DNA from: UBA7867 sp964579205
Lineage (GTDB): Bacteria > Bacillota > Clostridia > Christensenellales > UBA1242
Length of the DNA: 64,000 nt
Reading direction: 5' to 3'
Assembly (NCBI GenBank): GCA_964579205.1
Contig: CAZOFH010000005.1
Coordinates: forward strand, 8,556 to 72,555
Shown: positions 17,501 through 25,752 of the stretch, in pieces
How positions within the stretch are numbered: the stretch's first letter is position 1
Layout: every line of letters starts with the position of its first letter
The notes under the pieces: model-generated
The model's database searches: none
What the model was told of the DNA's origin: nothing
What the model saw: the letters and a program-made list of their open reading frames with translations, nothing else
Program-made: the position numbers and the translations under genes

Positions 17501-19201
17501 AGCGACTGCATCCCACGTTAGCACACCTTTTGAAACCTTTAACACAGGAGTCGCAAGTTTTATCAATTTTTGCTCAGCAATACGGATTGGGCTATCCTCA
17601 TACATACTGTGAGGCTCGGCTACTGCTACGATTTTTATGTAATTGTCGCCAATATTCCAGATAGACTCACCAGCACCGTTTAATGTGTTAAACCCTAGTG
17701 AGTACCTTGGCTCAGTCGTGTTGTAACTCCTAGCGAGGTCGCCCGCGGTCAGGTAATTGAGATTGTTGTTACTAATATATACCTTGTATTCTTGGGCATT
17801 GCTGACAGCACCCCAAGTGATAGTATAACTAGAATAGTTATCGCTAGAGATATTTACTTCGCCTTTTATGCTACCCAACTGCTGTTTGGCACAGCCACTG
17901 CTGTCACTATCCATTAGCACCCGAGCCGTGTTGCTAGTGCCGAGCGCGTACAAGAATACTTCATAAGAGTCATATGTCGCTGGCACATCGGCGAGAGTAG
18001 ACATATCAAATGATGTTTTACCCCACGCGTCAAAGGTCTCAATTATTGTCTTTATCACGTCTTGGCTACTGTTTTTGTAGACTACTTTTAGTTTGTACTG
18101 GTCGGCATTTGGCACATTCTTCCATGTGAGGAGATTTTTGATAGAAGTACCATCGTTGATTGCAGATACTAGCAGATTGCTAGGGGCACTGAGTTTGCCA
18201 ACTTGAATACGATCTGCAGTCTCAATCCCTGAGCCAAACACATTGCTAGCCGTGTCGGTTTTTGTGCCGAAAATCAGATATACAGGGTCATTGGCTATAG
18301 TGTCTGGAATGTCGATTTTGGCTACTTTTTTGCCGTCATTATCCACGATATCAGCCGCGGCTATCGCCTCGTCCCAGATTTGCTGCTGAGTCGGATTGAT
18401 AGTGGCACTACCCGAAACTGGGATGATTTTGTACATATAATCAGAGATTTGAGTAGTGTTGTTTGCCAATGTAAAACTCAAGACATATTGCCTGTCTTGG
18501 TCTGCTGTAACGTCTCCTATCGCCTCAATTTTGAGGTCAGTAGGGTTACCTAGTTTGGTAAATCCAAAAGGAGCCGTACTGTCCGAATTGTTGTACAAAA
18601 TATTCTCATCGTCACCCAAAGTACGCAAAACCACACTATAGTCACCATAAGAAAAATTTGAGTAATATGTCGCAGTAGTCACCACTTTTTCTAGTGTTTC
18701 GCCGTCACGCGTAATGGTCAGTTCGTACTTTGGCGCAAAACTGGTAGAACTCTTGACTGTGACCGCTTCCCAAGACATTCCCGTACCATCAAAACGCGGA
18801 TTGGTAGGCTTTGAGAGAGTCTCTTTTTCGTTGACTACCTTTATCTCAGCCACATCAGAGAGCGCGTTTTTGTTGTCCAGAGATTTTATAGTAATGTAGC
18901 AAGAGCCCGACCCCACCGCCGTAACCACACCGTACTTGTCCACGGTCGCGACTGAAGGGTTGCTACTAGAAAACGCGACCGTCTTGTTGGTCGCCTCTAG
19001 CGGCTCAAAGGAGTATTTGAGCGCGTACGTTGTATCGCGCACTAGCGGCACACTCTTTGACTCAGGGTCGAGCGACACGCTAGACACATACACCCTATTA
19101 TCAATATTGATTTCTGGGGTCTCTTCTTCGCTACAAGCCGCCAGCATTGGCACCATAAATAGCACCATTACGACCAGCAGCAAGTTTTTAAACTTTGACA
19201 T
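11525..19201 (-). CDS. Giant multi-domain surface lipoprotein (Ig/FN3-like and GLUG repeats)
   Basis: This 2558-residue protein starts with a lipoprotein signal: a hydrophobic stretch ending MLAAC, with Cys23 as the lipid-attached residue. Residues about 40-130 form a bacterial Ig-like (BIG2) domain (SSSNPSVATVDKYGVVTAVG). A long series of FN3-like modules follows, recognisable by recurring LTWKNVPNADQYKL, ITWGAVSNAQEYKV and LTWDAVANAETY openings. The last 550 residues begin GTRNDPFVVASVEQLQYV and carry GLUG-type glycine-rich units (FRGGFDGAGFAIKNY, GIVGMNNNGKV, GGIIGFVENGAY). The start at 19201 has AGGAG 8 nt upstream; the longer frame is not used. Such proteins usually mediate adhesion or glycan contact; the specific ligand is unknown. 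It is a single gene with its own promoter. Confidence 0.88.
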   Translation of the reverse strand: MSKFKNLLLVVMVLFMVPMLAACSEEETPEINIDNRVYVSSVSLDPESKSVPLVRDTTYALKYSFEPLEATNKTVAFSSSNPSVATVDKYGVVTAVGSGSCYITIKSLDNKNALSDVAEIKVVNEKETLSKPTNPRFDGTGMSWEAVTVKSSTSFAPKYELTITRDGETLEKVVTTATYYSNFSYGDYSVVLRTLGDDENILYNNSDSTAPFGFTKLGNPTDLKIEAIGDVTADQDRQYVLSFTLANNTTQISDYMYKIIPVSGSATINPTQQQIWDEAIAAADIVDNDGKKVAKIDIPDTIANDPVYLIFGTKTDTASNVFGSGIETADRIQVGKLSAPSNLLVSAINDGTSIKNLLTWKNVPNADQYKLKVVYKNSSQDVIKTIIETFDAWGKTSFDMSTLADVPATYDSYEVFLYALGTSNTARVLMDSDSSGCAKQQLGSIKGEVNISSDNYSSYTITWGAVSNAQEYKVYISNNNLNYLTAGDLARSYNTTEPRYSLGFNTLNGAGESIWNIGDNYIKIVAVAEPHSMYEDSPIRIAEQKLIKLATPVLKVSKGVLTWDAVANAETYTINFGNGKTVDIASVENQTNYSYSPTSADFNSQSYADISMYAKNTDTYFIDSLTSSAMRVDRYNKIAKSSMSISDGNLTWGGSSGLLDDAGNRINASAVEIRIAHTGEEDITLKTIQSASSTLSIAEALDDLDGDGFYSFSLRAINTNTTGVDYVNGDWSDTIKTYQMDAPKNLRVLDGVLVWDKVEDVNIGLENTGIRYVIKLNDAELSNNLSINDTSVVLSNLSSSQNYRISIQTKITGTEYTTVVDTDDTYLINSLFSDELDIRIVPTPINLAVNDNTLSWSYSGSAVQSYTVYLYKSGESEPLAVEENITPSNQYAPSFDFSTHIFGQKLVTAGNYEFVVQAKGDNASYLSSYMSQGLEICKLATPVLTISDSGVISWTNSQVTLDNITSIIKSYQLTIKNSSGDTEVITLSTNSTTLSALTDEGTWCGSGNPLTITIKALHGTESRVYDSNVATYTLNPNDPAGSAVTVFKLPRISTSNITIDDENQLIKWSAGEYAQSQGYFNVMIYQKSDLAREEVLVNTTVQADASGNASYNISPNWSGMNYYIKIQQVGYKSGVEGSIIRRITSEFSEAKYFTRLAEATGVYLSSNADGEPVLNWQVLQERTTARYKVTLQKFDDQLAVATENQLTYYIDYDAAKNSNYSLNLYTATGYHATAGTGKTLADIFTDSETGEFGGEYQVYVTVVPNEGQTSVTIDGKNYLMMSSRVSKKQIMTIYSAPTINVEGSNVVVVNNNASSKGVKLEFREVTLSGSQYTPTGDTITTTLGANNTYFEVNSTLLTPNKLYQVTTQALGNGQNLVGSQAVVGDVLVSKLDKLEPNTVTPVLSGTEVSNTASFNGWYVKSGKVCWNQIIGATGYKIYMTYGATTKMVLDRTADTTNYSEMLSDMGFAANYGAFKLQFQVKGGETAKTEQTLNGKEVSIGYLSSDLSQGALVNKLFTPNGTYSNTALVYNDLLPNGNVYQARNIDRSGANARIDSNGEFDFGIRDGGGDWIGFTGATKYALSISGVGTTVENFSPIEFDLSDQTANRFVASDVFGTDNGEFSVSMYAIGNDWYGNTANPIYLTSDAQNSFKIIYGGAVQDLGVADGNITWTDEILLNNYDLKYKVNGASEYQNVILNKSAFDFEGADFVGLKGQIIDEVYVRIKGIPTVGSTAIEGYVNANWNANPLTKLMKLPDLGTQIMGSGEDAESMILYIDEDGRLAWIETEELRTLQTANDVNFKLSISREITLGENEIVQPETVDTENLSEQKCTMPRVPESVSSDGATYIYHIKAHIKGSGANNIILAESRKNETDPSILFLNSTTYEFSAGKLNDPKAGSFKLDQLNGKVRISWDLEGCGISIINNSQEEKIEADRILIKYYLNNNMTKLEKLPLNAKDYKFDDELNLNSQKGGTAFWQLGTFRNMEMSVVNSKGKAFGSQAIALDVAEVVFDCFESGTGTRNDPFVVASVEQLQYVFWLPEKYFRLKNDIVLPDLDELKQTYSAATTNIMYPAEFYDNNSGAAPKYTNLNFRGGFDGAGFAIKNYQVVESQGMYIWNALTGTVLDPIIMGDGSEYDDTAFQNYSGIITNLTVEVNTLDASGLRAINNGILVSNNAGVIYNCHIKGDDAKVNESGNRVDVVSGRFVAPQVINGTTINYCIGGIAGVVSDQKIWAGVLNYGTENVRHLYNQGFVGVIEKCTNMLDLKIYSDTCDTLFVGGIVGMNNNGKVIDCVNGSSAMDENNNSGAVCGIFAGGIAGASIGIAYDAPSELTEAKYTSVQYYSYNYGCKNYGTITSSDINSEDALSAAAGITGMMGYGYSTYSVNYGTITTDGKQAMLGGIIGFVENGAYIASTISAGIIRYNEFYVTSAATGETEPTTIYAGLICGGATGTGVIYNSVITTNFIKSYPTIGSTPTSASSYYCSTDSITESNLKSYSDVNNQTLEELQSSAHINDREIAVYDSSLNVAFTNLAGLYPRFKRVEVTTGEYEWSIEWTTEHA

Positions 19202-19352
19202 ATGTTTATCTCCTATTTTTCTTATGTTGCCTAAAAACTCACAAAAAAATGCAATTATTTGTCCCAAATTTGCTATATTTGTCCGATTTTGTACCATTTG
19301 ATACAAATTTTGCCCAAAAGTCAAACACAACAAATCAAAATAATACACCTTA

Positions 19353-19381
19353 ATTGTATCAAATTACAAAAATTTATGCAA
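19353..19381 (-). promoter_or_regulatory. Promoter for the giant lipoprotein gene
   Basis: On the minus strand TTGCAT (19376-19381), 17 nt, TACAAT (19353-19358). It leaves a 5' untranslated region of about 150 nt. Confidence 0.58.
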
Positions 19382-19443
19382 CAAAAATAGTACCCTGTTA
19401 CAAAATTTTTTTACTATTTATTTTTTTGATTTTTGAGAGAAAC

Positions 19444-22158
19444 CTACTCCGCTCTTTTGCCACAGGCTTTGCATTTCTTGGTCAAAAAGTTTAGTTTGCC
19501 ACCACAATTTGAACAGATGCCACGCTGCTTTAGGTTAGCCTTTAGGCGCGACAAATCCGCTATTGCAGTTTGGTTGCCATAGCCTGCAGATTTTGTATAC
19601 CAGCGCACCGCCTCTATGTAGTCCTGCTCGACGCCCTTGCCCTTTGCGTAATAATCAGCCAGCATACACTGCGCGTGTGAATTGTCGTGCTCAGCAGCCT
19701 TTCTGTACCACTCGGCTGCTATGCGATAATCTTGCTCTACCCCGTCGCCAACATTGTAGCAATCAGCCAATCGGCACTGCGCTTCGGCATCATTTTGGTC
19801 AGCGGCGTTTTTATACCACCCTAGTAACCTACCGAAATCCCACTTTGAGCCATCCTCGCCAAAGTTTTCCTTGTACACCTTTGCTTGCTCGAGAATATCC
19901 ATTCCTGCATTTTCGACAGCAATATAATAATCCACCGCCGTGCGATAGTTTTGTTCCACACCCTTGCCGTCCGCATAGCATACCGCTAAACAAAACTTCG
20001 CCTCTGTATCGTCATTTTTGCGCACAAGCGCATCGTATAGCCAAAATGCAGTGCCCCAATCTTGCGCCACCCCCTCACCTTTTGCATAACACCCCGCTAA
20101 CATATACTTGGCGTACACATCGCCATAATCCGACGCCTTTTTGTACCACTTGGCAGCCTCGACAAAGTCCTGTTCTATGCCGCGACCATAATAATAACAA
20201 TCGGCGAGTCGCCCAAGCGAACGACAATTCACAGAGCAGCGCTCCGCCGCCTTGAGAAATAATTCACCAGCCTTTGCATAATCCTGCTCGACGCCATTAC
20301 CTGTAAAATAACATTCAGCCAAACGGTCCTGAGCCAAATATAGCCCCTCACTAGCGGCTTTTTGGTACCAGTCTATCACTATTTGAGCATCCCACTCAGC
20401 ATCCTCATCCCCGCAAAAGACTGCATACAGTTCTTTTTGCTGCGCAAGGTCGACCGCTTCTTCTGCATCGATATACCACTGTGCCGCAGTGCTATAACTT
20501 TGCTCCACGCCCTTGCCATATGCGTAACACAATGCCAAGCAAAAGTAGGATTTTTTATCACTGCCATAGTGCGTTAGTTTTTGATAAATTTGCGCAGCCT
20601 TTGCATAATCCTGCTCAACACCGTCGCCCGAGCAATAGCGCCCCGCCAGTTCAAACTGCTCTACAATCTCCTGAGCCGCCCTTTCGTTCCATTGGTCGGG
20701 CACAGCACTTTTCCACGATACTTTACCCTTACCAAATAAATTATTATAAATTCCGCATTCCTCAAAAGCACATACGCTAGGTCGAGCCCCATTATACCAG
20801 CACACTGCTTTGACATAATCACGCTCCACACCTTTACCTTCGGCATAACAAACCGCCAAACAAAATTTTGCGTATCCATCCCCCATTTCTGCGGCGCGAG
20901 CGAACCATTTTGCCGCTTCTTTGTAATCTTGCTCAACGCCATCACCGATTGCATAAAAGCATCCTAGATAATAGGCTGCTCCCCTATAGCCTAGTTCCGC
21001 CGATTTTTTGTAATACTCAAAGGCTTTTTCGTAGTTTTGTGGGACACCATAACCGAATTTGTAGCAACGCCCCAACTCAATCATTTCTCTCGCTTGTTCT
21101 GCCCCGCAATACTCGACCGCTTTGGTAAAACACTCCACGGCTTTGCTATAATCTTGGTGCTCACCCTGTTTATAAAAACAATGCCCCATAGAAATAATAG
21201 CATAAACATCACCACGATCAAAAGCCTTTAAATACCATTCCGCCGCCTTATCAAAATCTTTGGCATAATTTTTTCCGCCATATTTATAGCAAGCCCCCAT
21301 TTCACGCATCGCCAATGGATACCCTTGCTCGGCTGCTTTTGCAAACCATTCTATCGCATTATCCCTCTTGCTTTTGCTAGCAGAACCATTATAAACATCG
21401 CAATGCCCGACCATATATTGCGAATAGGCATCTCCCTGCTCGGCGGCACGCTGATAGCAGGCTATCGCTTGCTTGCGTAATGCCCGTTTTTTGGTATTAT
21501 CATTCTCAACATACCTGCTACACCCATACAAATCAGACAGCCGCAACAGAGCCTTTACATATCCACACTCCGCCAATTCGGTATAAATCCTCACCGCGGT
21601 AACGCTGTCTGCCTCCACTCCTTGTCCTCCGTAATAACACACCGCCAACATAAATTGGGCATACATATCTCCGTGCTCTGCTAGATGCTCAAAATTCTCA
21701 AATGCACGCCTGTACCATTCATCCCTTTGGGCTATATCCTCTTTCACCCAAATACCAAAATTACAAAATCTCGCCAGCGCGTACTGGGCAAAAGCATCCC
21801 CCCGCTCGGCTGCGCGCGTATAATATTCTACCGCCCGATTGGTATGCGGCTCAATACCAAAATTTTCTTCGTAACAATATCCCGCATTGTACTGAGCGAC
21901 CTTATCCCCCATATCTGCGGCAGTAATAAAATACCCCAACGCTTTGCGATAGTCTTGGGGCACGCCCCTGCCGTAAAAATAACAAATACCAAGATTGTTG
22001 ACACTTGTCGCAGAATTATAATCGACATTTTGGCAATTATCAGCAAAAGTCGCCTTGTCCAGCGGATAAAAATCAATATCCCCGATGCGAATACTCCTCT
22101 CTTGGGAATAAAAAGTATTGTCTATGGCGTTTTGCATCGCGATAATTTTGCTCGACAT
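19444..22158 (-). CDS. Sel1-repeat protein with C-terminal zinc ribbon
   Basis: A 904-residue protein made almost entirely of Sel1-like (TPR-related) repeats, about 18-20 units of 36 residues with the pattern A-x-Y-x-L-A-x-CY-x-G-x-GVEQDY-x-KA-x-W-x-x-KAAE-x-G. Several units are interrupted by short insertions, for example around residues 450-500. The last 25 residues form a zinc ribbon with two CxxC pairs (CSNCGG and CKACGK). No signal peptide or membrane segment is seen, so it is likely cytoplasmic. Sel1 proteins act as scaffolds for partner proteins; the partner here is unknown. The ATG has AGGAGG 10 nt upstream. It is a single-gene unit. Confidence 0.9.
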   Translation of the reverse strand: MSSKIIAMQNAIDNTFYSQERSIRIGDIDFYPLDKATFADNCQNVDYNSATSVNNLGICYFYGRGVPQDYRKALGYFITAADMGDKVAQYNAGYCYEENFGIEPHTNRAVEYYTRAAERGDAFAQYALARFCNFGIWVKEDIAQRDEWYRRAFENFEHLAEHGDMYAQFMLAVCYYGGQGVEADSVTAVRIYTELAECGYVKALLRLSDLYGCSRYVENDNTKKRALRKQAIACYQRAAEQGDAYSQYMVGHCDVYNGSASKSKRDNAIEWFAKAAEQGYPLAMREMGACYKYGGKNYAKDFDKAAEWYLKAFDRGDVYAIISMGHCFYKQGEHQDYSKAVECFTKAVEYCGAEQAREMIELGRCYKFGYGVPQNYEKAFEYYKKSAELGYRGAAYYLGCFYAIGDGVEQDYKEAAKWFARAAEMGDGYAKFCLAVCYAEGKGVERDYVKAVCWYNGARPSVCAFEECGIYNNLFGKGKVSWKSAVPDQWNERAAQEIVEQFELAGRYCSGDGVEQDYAKAAQIYQKLTHYGSDKKSYFCLALCYAYGKGVEQSYSTAAQWYIDAEEAVDLAQQKELYAVFCGDEDAEWDAQIVIDWYQKAASEGLYLAQDRLAECYFTGNGVEQDYAKAGELFLKAAERCSVNCRSLGRLADCYYYGRGIEQDFVEAAKWYKKASDYGDVYAKYMLAGCYAKGEGVAQDWGTAFWLYDALVRKNDDTEAKFCLAVCYADGKGVEQNYRTAVDYYIAVENAGMDILEQAKVYKENFGEDGSKWDFGRLLGWYKNAADQNDAEAQCRLADCYNVGDGVEQDYRIAAEWYRKAAEHDNSHAQCMLADYYAKGKGVEQDYIEAVRWYTKSAGYGNQTAIADLSRLKANLKQRGICSNCGGKLNFLTKKCKACGKRAE

Positions 22159-22194
22159 AACGCATCCACCTCCTCGAGTGATTTATTTAAGTTG

Positions 22195-22224
22195 ATTATA
22201 TCACACAACAATCGTCAAGGCAAA
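22195..22224 (-). promoter_or_regulatory. Candidate promoter for the Sel1-repeat gene
   Basis: On the minus strand TTTGCC (22219-22224), 18 nt, TATAAT (22195-22200). The -10 is perfect, the -35 weak. Confidence 0.42.
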
Positions 22225-22270
22225 CGTTCTGCTGATATTCGTTCGCCAACAATGCAATACAAAAACAAAC

Positions 22271-22313
22271 AAAAAACGGCTCCCAAAGCGACCTGCGTCA
22301 CTGCCAAAGCCGT
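22271..22313 (-). terminator. Terminator after tRNA-Arg
   Basis: ACGGCT pairs with AGCCGT across a 30-nt partly self-complementary loop, followed by six T on the minus strand. Confidence 0.55.
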
Positions 22314-22320
22314 GTAAAAA

Positions 22321-22397
22321 TGGTGCTCCCGAGCCGATTCGAACGGCTGACCTTTGCCTTAGGAGGGCACTGCTCTATCCATCTGAGCTACGAGAGC
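22321..22397 (-). tRNA. tRNA-Arg (anticodon CCT)
   Basis: A 77-nt cloverleaf with encoded CCA. The acceptor stem is GCTCTCG/CGGGAGC, allowing a G-T pair; the D arm is GCTCAGATGGATAGAGC; the T loop is GTTCGAATC. The anticodon loop CTCCTAA gives CCT, which reads AGG. The first pair of the anticodon stem is a G-A mismatch. Confidence 0.95.
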
Positions 22398-22658
22398 AAG
22401 AAATCACATTAGCAAGGGAAACTAATTGAGCCTATCTACCGCCTGCTCGAATAAACCAACCAGTATAATCCGAACATAGTTATCTCAACTCGCCCTGCTT
22501 GTCTTGTAATATTTTTATTATACCAAATAATAGGCGAAATGTCAAATCAAAATCGCTGTTTTGCGCATTTCTCTAATAATTTGGTACAATTTGCGCGCAA
22601 AATATGGCTTTTCGAGCGGATTTGTGATATACTAAGTAAAATCTTTGAGGAGCAAGAG

Positions 22659-23783
22659 ATGCAAAAAATTTTGGAGCAATGGCAATTTTGCCAAGAAATC
22701 ATCAAAATCACGCTGAGCGACACCACGACATACGACTACAAAAAGGTAATCATACACCCAGTTTGTATCAAAAATCAGGTACTATGGCAAATAGAAAAGC
22801 ACACGGCGGACAAGGTCTATCACAGCAATGTCACGGCGGATGCGGTGCAAGAATTTTTGAGCGACTTTGGCGGACAGTTTCGGCAGATAACCTTTTACTA
22901 CCCTGATAAAACAATAATTTTTGCAAAACGCGGGAACACTTATCACGCAAAGACTACCGAGGTAGCGCTCGCGGCGCGCACGCAAGGTCACAACCGCGAA
23001 AAGCACTATATTCTAGCCGAAGGTGACCAAATTCCTGCCTTTGTCGACCTCGGGATTTTCAATAGCGACTACACCATTGCCAAGGCAAAATTTGACAAAT
23101 TCAAGCAGATTAACCGTTTCGTAGAAATTCTCGATGAGGCTATCAAGGACAAGCCTAGTGATGAATTTGTGGTGCTTGATTTTGGGTGTGGCAAGTCGTA
23201 TTTGACCTTTATAATTTATTACTACTTGACGCAAGTACGCCACATCAAGGCAAAAATCATCGGCTACGACCTAAAAGAGGACGTGGTGGACAAGTGCAAT
23301 CAAATCGCGCAAAAGTACGGCTATGACAACCTCAAATTTTATGTCAACGACGTGTCAAAAGGCGCGCTGTATGAGGGGAAGATTGATATGATCGTCACCC
23401 TGCACGCTTGCGACACTGCCACCGACTACGCCCTCGACTATGCTATCAAAAATGAGGTCAAGTATATTTTTAGCGTGCCGTGCTGCCAGCACGAAATCAA
23501 CCAGCAAATCGCACCAAACGGCGACTACGACATCCTACTAAAACACGGGCTGATAAAAGAACGCTTCTCCGCCCTACTGACTGACGCGATACGGGCAGAA
23601 ATCCTTTCGCAACACGGCTACACGGTAGATTTGCTAGAATTTGTCGACTTTGCCAACTCGCCCAAAAACATACTTTTTAGAGCGAAAAAGACAACCAAGT
23701 CAAAGCCGCAGAATTTTGACATTGCGGCGATTTGTGCTCGATATGGCTTTGAGCAGACACTGTTTAAACTGACCCAAAAGTAG
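22659..23783 (+). CDS. Class I SAM-dependent methyltransferase
   Basis: A 374-residue cytoplasmic methyltransferase. The SAM-binding motif I is VVLDFGCGKSYLTF (around residue 170), followed by the acidic second strand IIGYDLKED and the motif VTLHACDTATDYALDYAI. FSVPCCQHEINQQI resembles the RRNAD1/METTL25-type methyltransferase group, in which the target is often uncertain. The frame opens 40 codons earlier, but the ATG at 22659 is preferred since GAGGAG lies 6 nt upstream. It stands alone between tRNA-Arg and a terminator at 23821. An rRNA or tRNA substrate is possible; none can be assigned from sequence. Confidence 0.85.
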   Translation: MQKILEQWQFCQEIIKITLSDTTTYDYKKVIIHPVCIKNQVLWQIEKHTADKVYHSNVTADAVQEFLSDFGGQFRQITFYYPDKTIIFAKRGNTYHAKTTEVALAARTQGHNREKHYILAEGDQIPAFVDLGIFNSDYTIAKAKFDKFKQINRFVEILDEAIKDKPSDEFVVLDFGCGKSYLTFIIYYYLTQVRHIKAKIIGYDLKEDVVDKCNQIAQKYGYDNLKFYVNDVSKGALYEGKIDMIVTLHACDTATDYALDYAIKNEVKYIFSVPCCQHEINQQIAPNGDYDILLKHGLIKERFSALLTDAIRAEILSQHGYTVDLLEFVDFANSPKNILFRAKKTTKSKPQNFDIAAICARYGFEQTLFKLTQK

Positions 23784-23820
23784 TAACATCGGAGCAAATT
23801 ATCGAGTTATCAATATAACG

Positions 23821-23853
23821 TCAAAAACCACGGCAAGATGCCGCGGTTTTTGA
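23821..23853. terminator. Terminator after the methyltransferase gene
   Basis: CAAAAACC-A-CGGC-AAGAT-GCCG-C-GGTTTTTG is a long stem with one mismatch and terminal T/A runs. Confidence 0.7.
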
Positions 23854-23968
23854 TTATAATCCCCCTTACCCCAAAAAACTATTTTTTAACAAAAAAAGAG
23901 CAAATTCTCTACACCAAAAGCGAATCGAAAATCTCTCTTTTTAAGCCCTAGACTAGATACTAACCAAA

Positions 23969-24802
23969 TCACTCTTTGTTGGTAATAACGTCGTCAAACT
24001 CTATATCAAAAGCCTTGAGAATCTCTTTGAGCGACTCTTGCGGATGCAAAACGCTATCGATATCCACGCCCTTGTCAAGGTGCAGACTCTCCGCAAAACT
24101 CATCGGAGCGCCGCCGCCCGCTAGCAAATCATAAGGCACCGCCTCGCCATAACTCTTGGGCATCTCGACATTCTCGCCGTCCAAATATTTTTGCGCCAAA
24201 GTCACCTCGCTATCATTATCACGCTGCCGTGTAATAGTCTCGAGGCGGCTCCCCTCGCTATCGTAATAGACCTTGATTTCGTTTTCTTTGAGGGTAACGG
24301 TTGGGTCAAATCTACCATTGACAATAGCAGGCGACTTGTGCTGCATACGCTCCAAAACGGACTTTGAATACACGCGCTCGCCCTTGTCATTGAGCGTAGA
24401 GTTGAGTGTCACTGTAAGCGCATATTGAAAATCGCCCACCACATTCTCAAGTTCATCACCCGGCAACAGCCCAGCAAATTTTGAGCGCAACTCCTCTAGC
24501 ACGTTCTCCCACTTTTGATACAGTAACTGCACTCGTTTTATCTCCAAATCATACACCGTACGCGAAGAATTGGTAATCTCGTCCGCCTTTTGCACTGCCT
24601 TGATGAGTGCTTTTGACACACGCTTTTCTTTTTCTTTATAAATCTCGAGGCTGTATTTTAGGTCATTCATCTCTTGCGTCATCGTGAGCATTTTTTCGTT
24701 TTGCCGACGCAATTTTTCGCTATACTCGCGGCGCATTTTCTGCAAAAAGTTGTCTACATCGTCGGTCGAATAACCATTTGATTCTCGTCTAAAATATTCC
24801 AT
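23969..24802 (-). CDS. divIVA: DivIVA-domain coiled-coil protein
   Basis: A 277-residue cytoplasmic protein. The start MEYFRRESNGYSTDDVDNFL is the DivIVA lipid-binding motif, followed by a coiled coil at about residues 25-105 (KLRRQNEKMLTMTQEM, then KALIKAVQKADEI). The C-terminal half is less conserved and acidic. DivIVA proteins bind curved membrane at poles and septa and recruit division, wall or sporulation factors. The ribosome-binding site GGAGG lies in the last codons of lgt, so the two genes are translationally coupled. The MinD/MinE genes lie 4 kb away. DivIVA and MinE are alternative Min positioners in model species, so having both is notable but not unique to this window. Confidence 0.85.
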   Translation of the reverse strand: MEYFRRESNGYSTDDVDNFLQKMRREYSEKLRRQNEKMLTMTQEMNDLKYSLEIYKEKEKRVSKALIKAVQKADEITNSSRTVYDLEIKRVQLLYQKWENVLEELRSKFAGLLPGDELENVVGDFQYALTVTLNSTLNDKGERVYSKSVLERMQHKSPAIVNGRFDPTVTLKENEIKVYYDSEGSRLETITRQRDNDSEVTLAQKYLDGENVEMPKSYGEAVPYDLLAGGGAPMSFAESLHLDKGVDIDSVLHPQESLKEILKAFDIEFDDVITNKE

Positions 24803-24805
24803 AGC

Positions 24806-25639
24806 CTAATCCTCCAGCAACTTTTCTACTCGTTTTTGCTTGAAATGCTTGACAATTAGGTAGGTCGCAAACGCCAGACCAAACACTATCAATATCGCAC
24901 TCAGCAACTGGCTGACTCGCACCGAGCCCCACATCAGCGAGTCCGTCCTAAAGCCCTCGACGATGAGCCGCACGATACCATACAAGACAAAATATCCGCA
25001 CATCACAATACCTTTGATATTCACCTTGTAAAGCAAAAGAACTAGGATAACCGCAATCAAGACATCAGGGATACTCTCATAAAAGAAAGTCGCATTAAAC
25101 CACGCATCCGCTGGCACCGAGCCATACGCATCTATACACTGCTGACGCGCCAATTCGGTAAAGTGCGAACTCTCGATATTGACCGCATTAGGGAAAAACT
25201 GCTGACTAGGATCGGTGATTAGGTTGCCGTACGCCTCTTGATTGACAAAATTACCCCAGCGCCCTATACCCTGCGCGAGGATTAGGCTAGGCACGGTCAC
25301 ATCAGCGACTGCCAAAAAATTCTTTTTGCGAAAAATACAGTACAGCATCATACCGATTGCGCCACCGATTACACCGCCGTAGATAGCAATACCGCCATTC
25401 CAGATGGCGAAAGCCTCCCACCCCCAAGGACCATTATTGTAGATAATGTAGTACAAGCGCGCGCCGACGATCGCCAGTGGGAACATCCACAGAATCCACT
25501 CGAATGGGTCATCGCGCTTGAATCCGCGCTGCTTGGCATTAAAACTCGCCAAAACAAGCGCCAAAATCAAACCAAAAGCGATAATCAGCCCATACCAGTG
25601 AACCTCTAACCCGAAGATGGTAAATGCTATTGGATCCAT
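24806..25639 (-). CDS. lgt: Prolipoprotein diacylglyceryl transferase
   Basis: A 277-residue multi-pass membrane enzyme that transfers diacylglycerol from phosphatidylglycerol to the lipobox cysteine of prolipoproteins. The family signature is intact at GIGRWGNFVNQEAYG (124-138). About seven hydrophobic segments follow the usual pattern, from WYGLIIAFGLILALVL to SAILIVFGLAFATYLI. The ATG at 25639 (MDPIAF) has GAGG upstream; the longer frame to 25693 overlaps the promoter and is not used. It would modify the lipoproteins encoded nearby at 11525-19201 and 49484-50989. It is coupled to divIVA, 3 nt downstream. Confidence 0.95.
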   Translation of the reverse strand: MDPIAFTIFGLEVHWYGLIIAFGLILALVLASFNAKQRGFKRDDPFEWILWMFPLAIVGARLYYIIYNNGPWGWEAFAIWNGGIAIYGGVIGGAIGMMLYCIFRKKNFLAVADVTVPSLILAQGIGRWGNFVNQEAYGNLITDPSQQFFPNAVNIESSHFTELARQQCIDAYGSVPADAWFNATFFYESIPDVLIAVILVLLLYKVNIKGIVMCGYFVLYGIVRLIVEGFRTDSLMWGSVRVSQLLSAILIVFGLAFATYLIVKHFKQKRVEKLLED

Positions 25640-25664
25640 CACAACCTCACTTTTATTTCTACTT

Positions 25665-25693
25665 ATTATACTAGAATACCGTGCAAAAAGCAA
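25665..25693 (-). promoter_or_regulatory. Promoter for lgt-divIVA
   Basis: On the minus strand TTGCTT (25688-25693), 17 nt, TATAAT (25665-25670). Confidence 0.6.
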
Positions 25694-25752
25694 CCATTAG
25701 AACAAAAAAATGTATAGCAAATTGACCTTGCCACACATTTTTTATAATTTAT

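Noticed and set aside
19202..19348. 49-codon N-terminal extension of the giant lipoprotein
   Set aside because: It would place the lipoprotein signal in the interior; AGGAG lies directly before the ATG at 19201 and the promoter overlaps the extension.
19444..22158. CRISPR-like array suggested by the regular 108-nt periodicity
   Set aside because: The periodicity is that of 36-residue Sel1 protein repeats in an intact reading frame; no short identical repeats with unique spacers exist.
22539..22658. Upstream start of the methyltransferase at 22539
   Set aside because: The 40 extra codons lack a ribosome-binding site and overlap a likely promoter region, while the ATG at 22659 has GAGGAG.
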